From an uncultured Lachnoclostridium sp. (GTDB lineage Bacteria; Bacillota; Clostridia; Lachnospirales; Lachnospiraceae): 64,000 bases of DNA. Under the pieces are notes generated by a model. The model did not search any database. It was given only the letters and a program-made list of their open reading frames with translations, and was not told the DNA's origin. The stretch is taken from contig CAOJBY010000014.1 of the NCBI GenBank assembly GCA_948330435.1, forward strand, positions 33,184-97,183, in the 5' to 3' direction. The translations under genes were made by a program, and so were the position numbers. This document shows positions 42,253 to 51,449 of this stretch, one piece after another (the first letter of the stretch is position 1; every line of letters begins with the position of its first letter).

Positions 42253-42285
42253 GAGGACAGGCACCAGCGTGCGTGTCCTCGTGCC
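42253..42285 (+). promoter_or_regulatory. Mutually exclusive stems before the ABC-permease-like gene
   Basis: GAGGACA (42253-42259) pairs with TGTCCTC (42274-42280), and the adjacent GGCAC (42260-42264) pairs with GTGCC (42281-42285). The two stems cross, and there are no loop bases to allow a normal pseudoknot, so they look like alternative hairpins of an RNA switch. About 50 bases further is the AGGAGG of the next gene. Confidence 0.4.
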
Positions 42286-42337
42286 TTGTAAGGAGATACA
42301 TCAGGAAAAACATAAGCTGAAATAGGAGGCTTATTCT

Positions 42338-43243
42338 ATGTGGGAACTACAGATAGGGGGAGAGGATCTCTACCATATTTTTAACTGGCTTATTATCTAC
42401 AGCTTTTTGGGATGGGTATGGGAAAGTTGCTACGTATCTGTAAAGCAAAAGAAGCTTGTAAACCGTGGCTTTGTAACAGGGCCGGTATGTACTATCTATG
42501 GCTTTGGTGCTGTAAGTGTTTATTTGATTCTAAAGCCTGTTTCCGGAAATTTGCTTTGGCTTTACCTGGGCGGCGTGGTGGTTCCAACCATTCTGGAGTA
42601 TGTTACGGCAGTTTTGATGGAGAACATTTTTCATACCAGTTGGTGGGATTACAGTCATAATAAGTACAATTTTCAGGGACGGGTTTGCCTTGGGGCATCC
42701 CTGGGATGGGGGATTTTTTCTGTTATCCTTTTTTATGGGTTTCAACCGGTTGTCGATCGAATTGTAGCTCTCTATTCCGTATCGGTGGGAAAGCTTCTTG
42801 TGACAGTAGCATCTTTTCTCTATGCAGTGGATTTTGGCATGTCTTTTATGAGTGCAATGCAGATTGGCGAAAAGCTTCGGAATATGGATGCAGTGATAGA
42901 CGAGCTTTACGAATATATGCAGTCTACGAGACTGTTTAAATCTACTGAAGAATTAAAGGAGCGTATCGGAGCTTATCGTGGTCTTGAACTTGGAACGGAG
43001 ATGCGAAGACGCTTTGAGGCCCGAATGGATGCTATGATAGCCTTTGGCGGTGAATTGCCGCTGGCAGAGAGGAAAGCAAAGCAGGAAGAATTAAAGGCTC
43101 AGATAGAAGAACGGATTGCAGGATTTAAGAGCAGATATGAGCAGATTAAAGGTCATGGCAACCTGTTTACCCGTCGAATCACAAATGCTTATCCTCACAT
43201 GAAGTCGAAAACTCAGGTTTTGCGTGAGCGAAGAAATAAATAA
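42338..43243 (+). CDS. Putative ABC-transporter permease-like membrane protein (DUF1113/PF06541)
   Basis: This 301-residue protein has five membrane helices in the first 170 residues and a charged coiled C-terminal part. FNWLIIYSFLGWVWESCYVS and RGFVTGPVCTIYGFGAVSV are hallmarks of the family, as is WWDYSHNKYNFQGRVCLGAS. The family is labelled ABC permease, but a transport role is not shown and no ATPase gene is near. AGGAGG precedes the ATG. Confidence 0.8.
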   Translation: MWELQIGGEDLYHIFNWLIIYSFLGWVWESCYVSVKQKKLVNRGFVTGPVCTIYGFGAVSVYLILKPVSGNLLWLYLGGVVVPTILEYVTAVLMENIFHTSWWDYSHNKYNFQGRVCLGASLGWGIFSVILFYGFQPVVDRIVALYSVSVGKLLVTVASFLYAVDFGMSFMSAMQIGEKLRNMDAVIDELYEYMQSTRLFKSTEELKERIGAYRGLELGTEMRRRFEARMDAMIAFGGELPLAERKAKQEELKAQIEERIAGFKSRYEQIKGHGNLFTRRITNAYPHMKSKTQVLRERRNK

Positions 43244-43298
43244 GTTCTTTGGAAAAAGAGAGTACAAAATCAGATATTAACAAAAATGAGAGGAACCT

Positions 43299-44615
43299 AT
43301 GGCATATTCAACTTTTAAAGGTGGGATTCATCCCCACAAAAGGAAACGATTTACAAGAGAAAAGCCCATACAGGAATATTATCCCAGAGGAGAATTGGTG
43401 TATCCCATGCTTCAGCATATCGGAGGTCCGGCTGTTCCTGTAGTAAAGGTAGGGGAACGAGTATTAAAGGGGCAGATGATTGCCAGGGCAGATGGTTATA
43501 TTTCTTCCCCTATTCATGCTTCTGTATCTGGAATTGTAAAAGCGATTGAGCCACGGATGACTGTCTCTGGCAATATGATGGAGTCTGTTGTCATAGAGAA
43601 TGACAACCAGTATGAACGGATGCCTCTGGAGTCTATAAAGCCCTGGCAGGATCTGGAACCGGGAGAACGGATCTTAAAGATTCAAAAGGCGGGCATCGTG
43701 GGTATGGGGGGAGCAGGTTTTCCGACTCATGTAAAACTTGCAGTAAAGAATCCGAAAAAGATTCGTTATGTGATTGTTAATTGTTCTGAATGTGAGCCTT
43801 ATCTCACCTCCGACTACCGTCGAATGGTAGAGAATCCGGAGTGGTTGGTGCTGGGACTAAAGATGATCTTAAGCCTTTTTGAACGGGCAGTAGGCATTTT
43901 TGCCATTGAGGACAGTAAACGGGATGCCATAACAGCCTTGCAGCTTGCTTCCGGCAAAGAAAACCGTATAGAGGTAAAAGTACTGGAGACGAAATATCCC
44001 CAGGGGTCTGAACGGATGCTGCTCTATGCCTGTACGGGAAAAGAGATCAATTCTTCCATGCTTCCGGCAGATGCTGGTTGTATTGTTCATAATGTGGATA
44101 CAGTCTGTGCCATTTATCAGGCATTGACTTTTGGAAAGCCCTTGACGGAACGGGTGGTGACTGTTACAGGGAAAGCACTTAACAACCCTTGTAACTTTAA
44201 CGTGCCTATTGGAACCTGTTTTTCTGAGTTGATTGATGCTGCAGGGGGCTTCTCCAAAGAACCAAAGAAGTTTGTATCCGGAGGGCCTATGATGGGAATC
44301 AGTCTTTTCGATCTGAATGTACCGGTAATCAAGACTTCATCAGCGTTGTTGTGCATGAGCAAGGATGATGTGGCACGATTCAGGCCGGGGTCCTGTATTC
44401 GTTGCGGAAACTGCGTGGAAGCCTGTCCGGAAAATCTTGTTCCGGCCAGGCTTGCGGATTTGGCGGAGCATTTTCGGGAGGAGGAATTCCGAAAGTTGTA
44501 TGGAATGGAATGCCTGGAGTGTGGAAGTTGCAGTTATGTTTGCCCGGCCAGACGGCATTTGACCCAATCCATTCGGGCCATGCGTCGAAGTCTCCTGGCC
44601 AAAGGAAAACGATAA
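43299..44615 (+). CDS. rnfC: RnfC-like electron transport subunit
   Basis: This 438-residue protein begins with the RnfC N-terminal domain (FKGGIHPHKRKRFTREKPIQ). It then has the NADH/FMN-binding region GIVGMGGAGFPTHVKLAV, an SLBB-like part and two 4Fe-4S motifs: CIRCGNCVEACP and CLECGSCSYVCP. RnfC is the NADH-side subunit of the ferredoxin:NAD+ oxidoreductase that couples electron flow to Na+ or H+ transport. It is followed by rnfD after 37 bases. rnfG, rnfE, rnfA and rnfB are not in the window. Confidence 0.93.
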   Translation: MAYSTFKGGIHPHKRKRFTREKPIQEYYPRGELVYPMLQHIGGPAVPVVKVGERVLKGQMIARADGYISSPIHASVSGIVKAIEPRMTVSGNMMESVVIENDNQYERMPLESIKPWQDLEPGERILKIQKAGIVGMGGAGFPTHVKLAVKNPKKIRYVIVNCSECEPYLTSDYRRMVENPEWLVLGLKMILSLFERAVGIFAIEDSKRDAITALQLASGKENRIEVKVLETKYPQGSERMLLYACTGKEINSSMLPADAGCIVHNVDTVCAIYQALTFGKPLTERVVTVTGKALNNPCNFNVPIGTCFSELIDAAGGFSKEPKKFVSGGPMMGISLFDLNVPVIKTSSALLCMSKDDVARFRPGSCIRCGNCVEACPENLVPARLADLAEHFREEEFRKLYGMECLECGSCSYVCPARRHLTQSIRAMRRSLLAKGKR

Positions 44616-44652
44616 AAGGAAAATATTATAGAATGACATTAGGAGAAATAGA

Positions 44653-45576
44653 ATGGAAAAGCAAATGAGTGTATCAGTATCCCCTCATATACGGGGAACG
44701 ATGACTACCTCCAGAATTATGCGACTTGTGATTCTTGCCCTGCTGCCGACAGCAATATTCGGGATTTTCAATTTTGGAGTGCGGGCTTTGTATCATATGA
44801 TTGTCTGTATTGTAACCTGTGTGTTGACAGAGTTTACTTATGAGGCCTTTGCAGATCGTCCGATTACAGTAGGGGATTTTAGTGCGGTGGTAACCGGACT
44901 TTTAATGGCCTTATCCTTTCCGGTAGGTGCACCCTTGTGGCTTGGTGTAGTGGGCGGGGTTTTTGCAATTCTGGTTGTAAAAATGTTTTTTGGAGGAATC
45001 GGACAGAATGTTGTGAATCCGGCTTTGGCTGGGCGATGCTTTCTGTTGATTTCTTTTACAAAGCATATGACGAATTTTGCTTGTGATGCTTATACGGGAG
45101 CTACACCTCTGGAGGCTCTGAAACTGGGGGAGGAAACAGATCCTTTATCCTTGATTCTAGGAACAACAGGAGGATGCATTGGAGAAACATCAACCATTGC
45201 TATTTTAGCGGGAGCAGTTCTTCTTTTGGCACTTGGAATTATCAATATTCGAATTCCGGTCTCCTGTTTTTTGGCCTTTTTTGGAATATTAATTTTGGGG
45301 AGAGGCAGCGGCTTCGATGAAATCCATATGGTTCGGGAACTTTGTAGTGGTGGGTTAATGCTGGCTTTTTGGTTTATGGCTACAGATTATACGACCTCGC
45401 CCCTTACAAAATGGGGGCAGATTATCTATGGAGTGTTTATAGGGGGGTTGGCTGCTCTGTTTCGGTTATATGGCAGTGCATCGGAGGGAGTATCCTATGC
45501 TATTCTTCTGGCTAACTTACTGACTCCGATCATTGAAAAGATAACAGTTCCCAGAGCTTTTGGAAGACGGCATTGA
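44653..45576 (+). CDS. rnfD: RnfD-like electron transport subunit
   Basis: This 307-residue membrane protein with about nine helices carries the covalent FMN site DAYTGATPLEAL, where the Thr is flavinylated by ApbE. VNPALAGRCFLLISF is another RnfD mark. It is predicted to pass electrons across the membrane in the Rnf complex. Its stop is one base from the end of the convergent apbE gene, whose product would modify it. The downstream rnfGEAB genes are missing from this locus. Confidence 0.93.
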   Translation: MEKQMSVSVSPHIRGTMTTSRIMRLVILALLPTAIFGIFNFGVRALYHMIVCIVTCVLTEFTYEAFADRPITVGDFSAVVTGLLMALSFPVGAPLWLGVVGGVFAILVVKMFFGGIGQNVVNPALAGRCFLLISFTKHMTNFACDAYTGATPLEALKLGEETDPLSLILGTTGGCIGETSTIAILAGAVLLLALGIINIRIPVSCFLAFFGILILGRGSGFDEIHMVRELCSGGLMLAFWFMATDYTTSPLTKWGQIIYGVFIGGLAALFRLYGSASEGVSYAILLANLLTPIIEKITVPRAFGRRH

Positions 45577-45577
45577 T

Positions 45578-46555
45578 TCAATCAGGAAATCCTTCAGAGT
45601 AATAAAGTTCTCCATCACGGGTAATAAAGATAGCATGAACATCCGGAATGCTGTTAATGAGAGACATTCCCTGTTCCATTCCCATCAGGAAACAGCAGGT
45701 GCTCAAGGCATCTCCGTCTACTGAGTGATTAGAAATAATAGTCACAGAGGCCAATTCATTGTCACAGGGGTAACCTGTGTTGGGGTCTAAGAGATGATGG
45801 TAGACAATGCCATCCTGTTCAAAGCAGCGTTCGTAGATGCCGGAAGTGACCACTGACTGATCGGAAATGGAAAGTACAGCAGCGGCAGTATTGGCTTTGG
45901 CAAAGGGCTGACGGATGCCGATCTGAAAAGGTGTTCCATCCGGACGGTTTCCAATGCAAAGTACATTGCCGCCCAGATCGATAACGGCACTTTTCACCCC
46001 CTGTTTTATAAGATATTCTTTTATGCTGTCAGCAATATAACCTTTGGAAATGGAACCCAGATCAAGCATCATTCCCTCTTCCATTGTGATGGTATGGTTG
46101 GAGAGACGAATCTTTTTTGCATCAATCAAAGGCAGACGGGACTGAATGAGTGTTTCATCCGGAACTTTCGGCTGTTCTGTATGAAAATCCCACAGGCTTG
46201 ACACAGGTCCAATGGTTGGCTCAAAAAGTCCGCCGGACAAGCGGCTGTAGTAGAGGGCGGTATTCAGCAGTTCTTCTGTTTCGGGGGAGAGTTCCTTTTG
46301 AAGCCCTTGGTTGATTTGATGGATTTCGCTGGTTTCACGGGTGCGGCTGAAAAGATTTTCATAATAATCGCAAAGGTTCAGGGCATGATCCAGTAGAGAA
46401 GTGTCCGAGGAATCATAAATAGTAATGGTTACAACCGTATTTAACTTAAAACTGGTTTTTGTAATGGGATCTGGTGCTTTTCTGCATCCTGTGAGGAAAA
46501 GGCTGAGAAGCAGGAAAAGGCTGAAAAAAGAAATGGAATGGATATGTTGTTTCAT
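45578..46555 (-). CDS. apbE: FAD:protein FMN transferase ApbE (lipoprotein)
   Basis: This 325-residue protein on the minus strand has a signal peptide with lipobox LFLTGCRKAP. Family motifs are LNTVVTITIYD, EGMMLDLGSISKGYIAD, VIDLGGNVLCIG, HHLLDPNTGYP and SVDGDALSTCCFLMG. ApbE attaches FMN to Thr in Rnf and Nqr subunits, using FAD and Mg2+ outside the membrane. Convergent position next to rnfD supports this partner. A promoter-like TTGACA (complement of 46608-46613) lies upstream. Confidence 0.93.
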   Translation of the reverse strand: MKQHIHSISFFSLFLLLSLFLTGCRKAPDPITKTSFKLNTVVTITIYDSSDTSLLDHALNLCDYYENLFSRTRETSEIHQINQGLQKELSPETEELLNTALYYSRLSGGLFEPTIGPVSSLWDFHTEQPKVPDETLIQSRLPLIDAKKIRLSNHTITMEEGMMLDLGSISKGYIADSIKEYLIKQGVKSAVIDLGGNVLCIGNRPDGTPFQIGIRQPFAKANTAAAVLSISDQSVVTSGIYERCFEQDGIVYHHLLDPNTGYPCDNELASVTIISNHSVDGDALSTCCFLMGMEQGMSLINSIPDVHAIFITRDGELYYSEGFPD

Positions 46556-46649
46556 TTATACAGTCCCCCTTTCATTCTATAATATAGTAAAAGAAAAGAA
46601 AACGGGCTGTCAAGGGGATTTACAAACATATTAGGAGGATTTTATTTTT

Positions 46650-48791
46650 ATGATTGGAGATTTTACAACAAAAGCGGAGCCTGTGATGCCAGAAAAGAAA
46701 AGGAACGGCTCAATCAATGCATTGGGTTTACCAAGAACTATTCACCTGGTACCCTTAGACTATCTGGACGGCTTTGAAGTTCGTCCTGGTTTTTATGATA
46801 TTAACGGAGCTACGGCAATTCCGGGCGGCGTGAATTTTACTGTACATTCACATGGTGCCACTTCCATTGAACTTCTATTGTTTCATCGAGAGGAAGAACA
46901 GCCTTTTGCAGTGCTTCCATTTCCCCAGCATTACCGTATCGGTAATGTATACTCTATGATTGTGTTTAAATTGAATATTGAGGAGTTTGAATATGCCTAT
47001 CGGGTGGATGGACCCTATGAGCCGGAGAAAGGCCTTATTTTCGACCGAAACAGGTACCTTTTGGATCCTTATGCCCGGGCAGTTACCGGACAGAGCAAAT
47101 GGGGTGCTTCTTCTTCTCCGGAAAAGAATTATAAAGCCAGAGTTGTGAAAGATGACTTTGACTGGGGAGATCTGGAAGCGCCGCTTCTGCCCATGGAGGA
47201 TTTGATTATCTATGAACTCCATGTTCGAGGGTTTACAAAGCACAAATCTTCCGGGGTATTGAAACCGGGTACCTTTGCCGGACTTAAGGAAAAGCTTCCT
47301 TACTTAAAGGAACTTGGAGTGAATGTGGTGGAGTTGATGCCGATTTTTGAATTTGACGAGATGCAGGACTATCGGCAGGTAGACGGGCAGGAACTTTGCA
47401 ATTATTGGGGTTACAATACAGTAAGCTTTTTTGCTCCCAATACCAGTTATACGGCAAGCACTGAATATAATCGGGAGGGCAATGAACTAAAAAGCCTTAT
47501 ACAGGAATTTAACCAGAATGGGATAGAGGTTTATCTGGATGTAGTCTTTAATCATACAGCGGAGGGAAATGAGAACGGACCTTTCTTTTCTTTTAAAGGG
47601 TTTGACAACAATATTTATTATATGTTGACACCAGATGGAAAGTACTATAATTTCAGTGGCTGCGGCAATGCCCTAAACTGCAATCATCCCATTGTACGGC
47701 AGATGATTCTGGATTGCCTGCGCTATTGGGTGACCACCTACCGGGTGGACGGGTTCCGCTTTGATTTGGCATCTATTTTATCCCGAAATGAGGATGGCAC
47801 ACCTATGAGCAACCCGCCTCTTTTGCAGTCTCTTGCCTTTGATCCCATTTTAGGAGATGTGAAGCTGATTGCGGAGGCCTGGGATGCAGATGGATTGTAT
47901 CAAGTGGGGACTTTTCCTTCCTGGAACCGGTGGGCAGAGTGGAATGGACGCTACCGGGATGATCTGAGACGCTATCTGAAAGGTGACGGAGGGATGGCGA
48001 AAGCGGCAGCACAACGGATTGGTGGTTCCCAGGATATATATGGAGACCTTTCCAGGGAAAATGCTTCTGTAAATTTTATTACCTGCCATGACGGATTTAC
48101 TCTGAATGATCTTTTTTCCTATAATGTGAAACACAATGAAAAGAATGGCTGGAATAATACGGATGGAGCCAATGACAATAATAGCTGGAACTGTGGCGTG
48201 GAGGGGGAGACGGATGATCCGGCTATTCTGGGTTTGCGGTATCGGCTTATGCGCAATGCTTTTGCAGTGCTTATGTGCAGCCGGGGCATTCCTATGTTCC
48301 TGGCCGGAGATGAATTCTGCAATTCTCAGTTTGGCAATAACAATGCATACTGCCAGGATAATCTTACCTCCTGGCTGGACTGGCGTTTGCTTTCCAGGAA
48401 TCAGGGAATGTTTCGATTTTTCCAGTATATGATTCGTTTCCGTAAAGAGCATCGTGTACTGCGGACGAATATCAGTGATGGTGCCATGGGATTTCCAGAT
48501 GTAAGCTTTCATGGGGTGGAACCCTGGAAAGGTGAATTTGAGGAATATGATCGGTATGTAGGTGTGATGTTTGCCGGACAGGAAAAGGGACTGCGACCAG
48601 AAGTGATATACCTTGCCTCCAATGCTTACTGGGAGGAACTTATGGTATCTCTTCCCGTCTTGCCCAGGGATATGCACTGGGAAGTTAGTGCAGATACCTG
48701 GGTAGAAGAACAGAAGTCAGGAAGACTTGTAAGGGATAGTCTTGCTATTGGTCCTCGAAGCGTGATTGTACTGACGGGAAAGACGGGGTAG
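46650..48791 (+). CDS. glgX: Glycogen debranching enzyme / isoamylase-type GH13
   Basis: This 713-residue enzyme has an N-terminal CBM48-like domain (PGFYDINGATAIPGGVNFTV) and a GH13 barrel. The catalytic residues are in YRVDGFRFDLAS (nucleophile Asp), LIAEAWDADG (acid Glu) and FITCHDGFTLND. It hydrolyses alpha-1,6 branches in glycogen or related glucans and is cytosolic, without signal peptide. TTAGGAGG lies upstream. No glgB, glgC or glgP gene is adjacent. Confidence 0.9.
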   Translation: MIGDFTTKAEPVMPEKKRNGSINALGLPRTIHLVPLDYLDGFEVRPGFYDINGATAIPGGVNFTVHSHGATSIELLLFHREEEQPFAVLPFPQHYRIGNVYSMIVFKLNIEEFEYAYRVDGPYEPEKGLIFDRNRYLLDPYARAVTGQSKWGASSSPEKNYKARVVKDDFDWGDLEAPLLPMEDLIIYELHVRGFTKHKSSGVLKPGTFAGLKEKLPYLKELGVNVVELMPIFEFDEMQDYRQVDGQELCNYWGYNTVSFFAPNTSYTASTEYNREGNELKSLIQEFNQNGIEVYLDVVFNHTAEGNENGPFFSFKGFDNNIYYMLTPDGKYYNFSGCGNALNCNHPIVRQMILDCLRYWVTTYRVDGFRFDLASILSRNEDGTPMSNPPLLQSLAFDPILGDVKLIAEAWDADGLYQVGTFPSWNRWAEWNGRYRDDLRRYLKGDGGMAKAAAQRIGGSQDIYGDLSRENASVNFITCHDGFTLNDLFSYNVKHNEKNGWNNTDGANDNNSWNCGVEGETDDPAILGLRYRLMRNAFAVLMCSRGIPMFLAGDEFCNSQFGNNNAYCQDNLTSWLDWRLLSRNQGMFRFFQYMIRFRKEHRVLRTNISDGAMGFPDVSFHGVEPWKGEFEEYDRYVGVMFAGQEKGLRPEVIYLASNAYWEELMVSLPVLPRDMHWEVSADTWVEEQKSGRLVRDSLAIGPRSVIVLTGKTG

Positions 48792-48807
48792 GTTATCTTA
48801 ATAGACA

Positions 48808-49122
48808 TTAAACTGTTTCATCTACATAATTTCCTATATCATCTTTTGGAATAGGAGGCTGGGAGGATGTTTTATCTGTCTCTGCCTCATTTTCTTTTTG
48901 GGCATTCTTTTTTCTGAGTTCTTCCAAACGACGTTCAATCTTTTGAATTTTTTGTTCCAGTTCCCGTACCTTATCTAAATCCTTTGCTTTTTTAGCATCA
49001 TCTTTCTCCTTGCTCAGTTGTAAAAGTTTTTGCTCCAGATTTTTTATCTGGGGATCTTCCATAACATTACGAGGACTTTTAACATTTACAGGATTTTGGG
49101 AACTTACAGAATGAATGTTCAT
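48808..49122 (-). CDS. FlxA-like coiled-coil protein
   Basis: This 104-residue minus-strand protein has a central coiled coil (PQIKNLEQKLLQLSKEKDDA, then KVRELEQKIQKIERRLEEL) flanked by polar ends. It matches the FlxA-like family of small coiled-coil proteins of unknown role, often linked to motility regulons. GAGGTG precedes the ATG, whose first base is 49122; a longer reading to 49137 is less likely. It has its own promoter at 49163-49191. Confidence 0.65.
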   Translation of the reverse strand: MNIHSVSSQNPVNVKSPRNVMEDPQIKNLEQKLLQLSKEKDDAKKAKDLDKVRELEQKIQKIERRLEELRKKNAQKENEAETDKTSSQPPIPKDDIGNYVDETV

Positions 49123-49162
49123 AAACTTGCACCTCACTTATTTTTTACTCATCGGTAAAGAA

Positions 49163-49191
49163 AATATAAAACTTTCCAGGAGAAAAGGCAA
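49163..49191 (-). promoter_or_regulatory. Promoter of the FlxA-like gene
   Basis: On the minus strand TTGCCT (49191-49186) and TATATT (49168-49163) are 17 bases apart. The start codon follows about 40 bases downstream. Confidence 0.65.
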
Positions 49192-49220
49192 TTCTTTTGG
49201 TGTGAAAAGATATTCTTATG

Positions 49221-50501
49221 TTATGAAATGATAAGCAGGATATCCAAACGGAAACAATTTTTAGAAAGGGTGATGTGTACAGTACCTCCGTGTTTTTTTG
49301 CTACAGTACGGATATTGGAAAGCCCGGTGCTTTCTTTGGGAGGTTTTTCCAAAGTATCTGTACATGTGTTTTCAATAGAAAGAAGATAGAGATTTCCTTT
49401 TTGGTTTCCGTTGATTTTAAGCATACGTTGCTCTGGCGGCACCATTTCATTTGCGTGAATGGCGTTGTCCAACCCATTGGCAAGAAGAATACACCAATCC
49501 ATATCGGAGACTTCTTTCCCGCCGGGAAGCAACAGATCCCACTGTGGATTCATGTGATGCTGCCTGGCAAGGGCCAGTTTGCTTCCAAGAAGTGCATCCA
49601 CGGCACTCCTGCCCGTATGGATTGGGCAGGATAAAGAATCAGCCTCCTGATCTAGGTGGGACAGATATTCTGTGGCCTTTTGAATTTCCTGTGCGTTTAA
49701 CAGTTCTCGGACCACTGTAAAATGATTTTTCACATCATGGCGAAAGGAACGGGTTTCTTCATAACGAGAACAGACCTCCCTTAAATAAAGTTCCTGTGCA
49801 TGAAGCTGCTGTTCCAAAAGCATGGAATCTGTTAGCTTTTTCCATATAAATAAAATTATAAAATGACAGATCCCGGCAAAAAGCTGTAAAAGAAAGATCG
49901 ACCTGTGCTCAACTATTGGATACACAAAGCCAAGCTGGTTATCCCAGATCACTACGGAACCATAGACCGAGTCACTGATTGTTCGCTCTGTGAGAGAAAT
50001 GAAGAAAATCGGGATTAACAGCAGCAGAACGGGCCTTTTGGCTCCTGTAAAAACAGGTGGCGGAAAGGTTTTTATAACAAAGTACAACGACAACGAGAAA
50101 AGTATGGTTATCAAAAAAAACTGAATGGAATCTAAATATTTGAGACAGGGGACATGGGGAGAAAGCTCTGTGGCAAGCCAGAAAATTATACACTGAACAA
50201 ACCCCTGACACACACTCAAAATGGAGGCGGACAGTGCAGAGCAAGTCAATGCTTCCTGAAATGAGCAATGAAGTATCAAATTTCCCAAGAGAGCAAGAAG
50301 ACAGGACTCGGGAAAAAGCCAGAGGCCACCTGGTAAAGGAAAGCACAGTTCTGCAAGAGAAAGTCCGGTATTCAAGAAAAGATATACAAGGCCGCAAAGG
50401 CATTTGCGTTTTCGGGAAAAACGGAAATATTGACAGAAAAAGAAGAATGAAATTCCAGGCAACAGAAATAAAGTGAAGAAATAGGGAAGAACCCGATCCA
50501 T
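49221..50501 (-). CDS. GHKL sensor histidine kinase (AgrC-like)
   Basis: This 426-residue membrane kinase has six or seven helices in its first 220 residues. The cytosolic kinase part carries FRHDVKNHFTVVRELLN (phosphorylated His), ILLANGLDNAIHANEMV (N box) and GLSNIRTVAKKHGG. This layout is that of AgrC-type peptide sensors, though no signal peptide gene (agrD-like) or processing protease is near. The response regulator gene lies 38 bases upstream on the same strand. The signal is unknown. Confidence 0.85.
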   Translation of the reverse strand: MDRVLPYFFTLFLLPGISFFFFCQYFRFSRKRKCLCGLVYLFLNTGLSLAELCFPLPGGLWLFPESCLLALLGNLILHCSFQEALTCSALSASILSVCQGFVQCIIFWLATELSPHVPCLKYLDSIQFFLITILFSLSLYFVIKTFPPPVFTGAKRPVLLLLIPIFFISLTERTISDSVYGSVVIWDNQLGFVYPIVEHRSIFLLQLFAGICHFIILFIWKKLTDSMLLEQQLHAQELYLREVCSRYEETRSFRHDVKNHFTVVRELLNAQEIQKATEYLSHLDQEADSLSCPIHTGRSAVDALLGSKLALARQHHMNPQWDLLLPGGKEVSDMDWCILLANGLDNAIHANEMVPPEQRMLKINGNQKGNLYLLSIENTCTDTLEKPPKESTGLSNIRTVAKKHGGTVHITLSKNCFRLDILLIIS

Positions 50502-50539
50502 AGTGTAAGTACTCCTTTACATGCAAAAGCCAAAAGTTT

Positions 50540-51253
50540 TTAATCTGTTCTGTCAAAAAGGGACATGTATTGCAACATAGATTTCATAAACTCCCCATGT
50601 CGCAACCGGGATACCGGAATGTGGCTTCCGTCCTGCAAAAGAAGCTGCCCTTTTGAATAAGTCTTAAAATAGTCCAGATTTACCAGATAACTGCGATGAC
50701 AGCGGAAAAAACGATTATCCAACTGGGCTTCCAGTACCTCCATTTTCCCATAATAATCAATTGTACCATCCTGAGTATGAAGGTAAATCTTTCGGTTGAT
50801 GACCTCGCAATAAAGAATCGAACTTAACGCAATCGAACGGTATTGACTCAATGTGTGGATCAAAAGATGTGGTTCTCTCCGGCGATTCAGTTTTTTTAGA
50901 GCCCGGTCAAGGGTGAAAGCAAGACGAAAGTCTTCAACAGGTTTCATAAGGTAGTCAAAAGCTTCCACTTCAAAGGCTTTTGGCATGCAATCTTTCAGAA
51001 TGGTAACAAAAATAAGAATACAATCTGCAATTCGATTTCGAAGCTGCCTTGCAGCTTCTATTCCATCAAACCCGGGCATCTGTATATCCAGAAAAATCAG
51101 GTCATAGGCGACCGGATCATTTAAAAGCTCGGATGAACTGGTATGACAAGTGATGGAATATGGAACATGACGTGATTCCATCAAAGTGGTAAGTTTTTCT
51201 TTCAGGAGCCGACACATAAAAGGCTCATCATCACAGATGGCAATTTGGATCAT
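50540..51253 (-). CDS. LytTR-type response regulator (AgrA-like)
   Basis: This 237-residue protein has a receiver domain with acidic pocket ICDDE, phospho-acceptor Asp in DLIFLDIQMPGFDG, and a C-terminal LytTR DNA-binding domain (VINRKIYLHTQDGTIDYYGK, FFRCHRSYLVNLDYFK). LytTR regulators bind direct repeats about 21 bases apart. Such a repeat lies just upstream of this gene's own promoter, at 51325-51356. It forms an operon with the GHKL kinase. Confidence 0.9.
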   Translation of the reverse strand: MIQIAICDDEPFMCRLLKEKLTTLMESRHVPYSITCHTSSSELLNDPVAYDLIFLDIQMPGFDGIEAARQLRNRIADCILIFVTILKDCMPKAFEVEAFDYLMKPVEDFRLAFTLDRALKKLNRRREPHLLIHTLSQYRSIALSSILYCEVINRKIYLHTQDGTIDYYGKMEVLEAQLDNRFFRCHRSYLVNLDYFKTYSKGQLLLQDGSHIPVSRLRHGEFMKSMLQYMSLFDRTD

Positions 51254-51289
51254 AATTATTTCCTCTTAATTTTTTGTATGACCTCCATT

Positions 51290-51318
51290 AGTATACAGAA
51301 AACAAGAAAGTATTGCAA
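51290..51318 (-). promoter_or_regulatory. Promoter of the two-component operon
   Basis: On the minus strand TTGCAA (51318-51313) and TATACT (51295-51290) are 17 bases apart, 37 bases before the response regulator start codon. Confidence 0.75.
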
Positions 51319-51324
51319 GGAAGC

Positions 51325-51356
51325 GATGTGAAATGCCAAAAGACAGATGTGAAATG
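51325..51356 (-). promoter_or_regulatory. Direct repeats, likely LytTR binding site
   Basis: GATGTGAAATG occurs at 51325-51335 and again at 51346-51356, exactly 21 bases (two helical turns) apart. Read on the minus strand each half is CATTTCACATC, close to known LytTR half sites. The repeats end seven bases upstream of the -35 of the regulator's own promoter, as expected for autoactivation. Confidence 0.65.
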
Positions 51357-51393
51357 TAATACAATAGATGAACACACAGGAGCGAACATATGA

Positions 51394-51422
51394 TTGATTT
51401 TATAAATTTCCTATGGTATGAT
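51394..51422 (+). promoter_or_regulatory. Promoter of ruvA-ruvB
   Basis: TTGATT (51394-51399) and TATGAT (51417-51422) are 17 bases apart, 27 bases before the ruvA start. It diverges from the two-component promoter. Confidence 0.7.
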
Positions 51423-51449
51423 AGCAGAAGACAATGGAGGAAATAAGAA

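Noticed and set aside
42253..42285. Classical H-type pseudoknot
   Set aside because: Both connecting loops would have zero bases, which is not sterically possible for stems of 7 and 5 pairs, so the stems are treated as alternatives.
47850..48677. 275-codon minus-strand frame opposite glgX
   Set aside because: Opposite a GH13 gene with all catalytic motifs; the composition is typical of an antisense frame.
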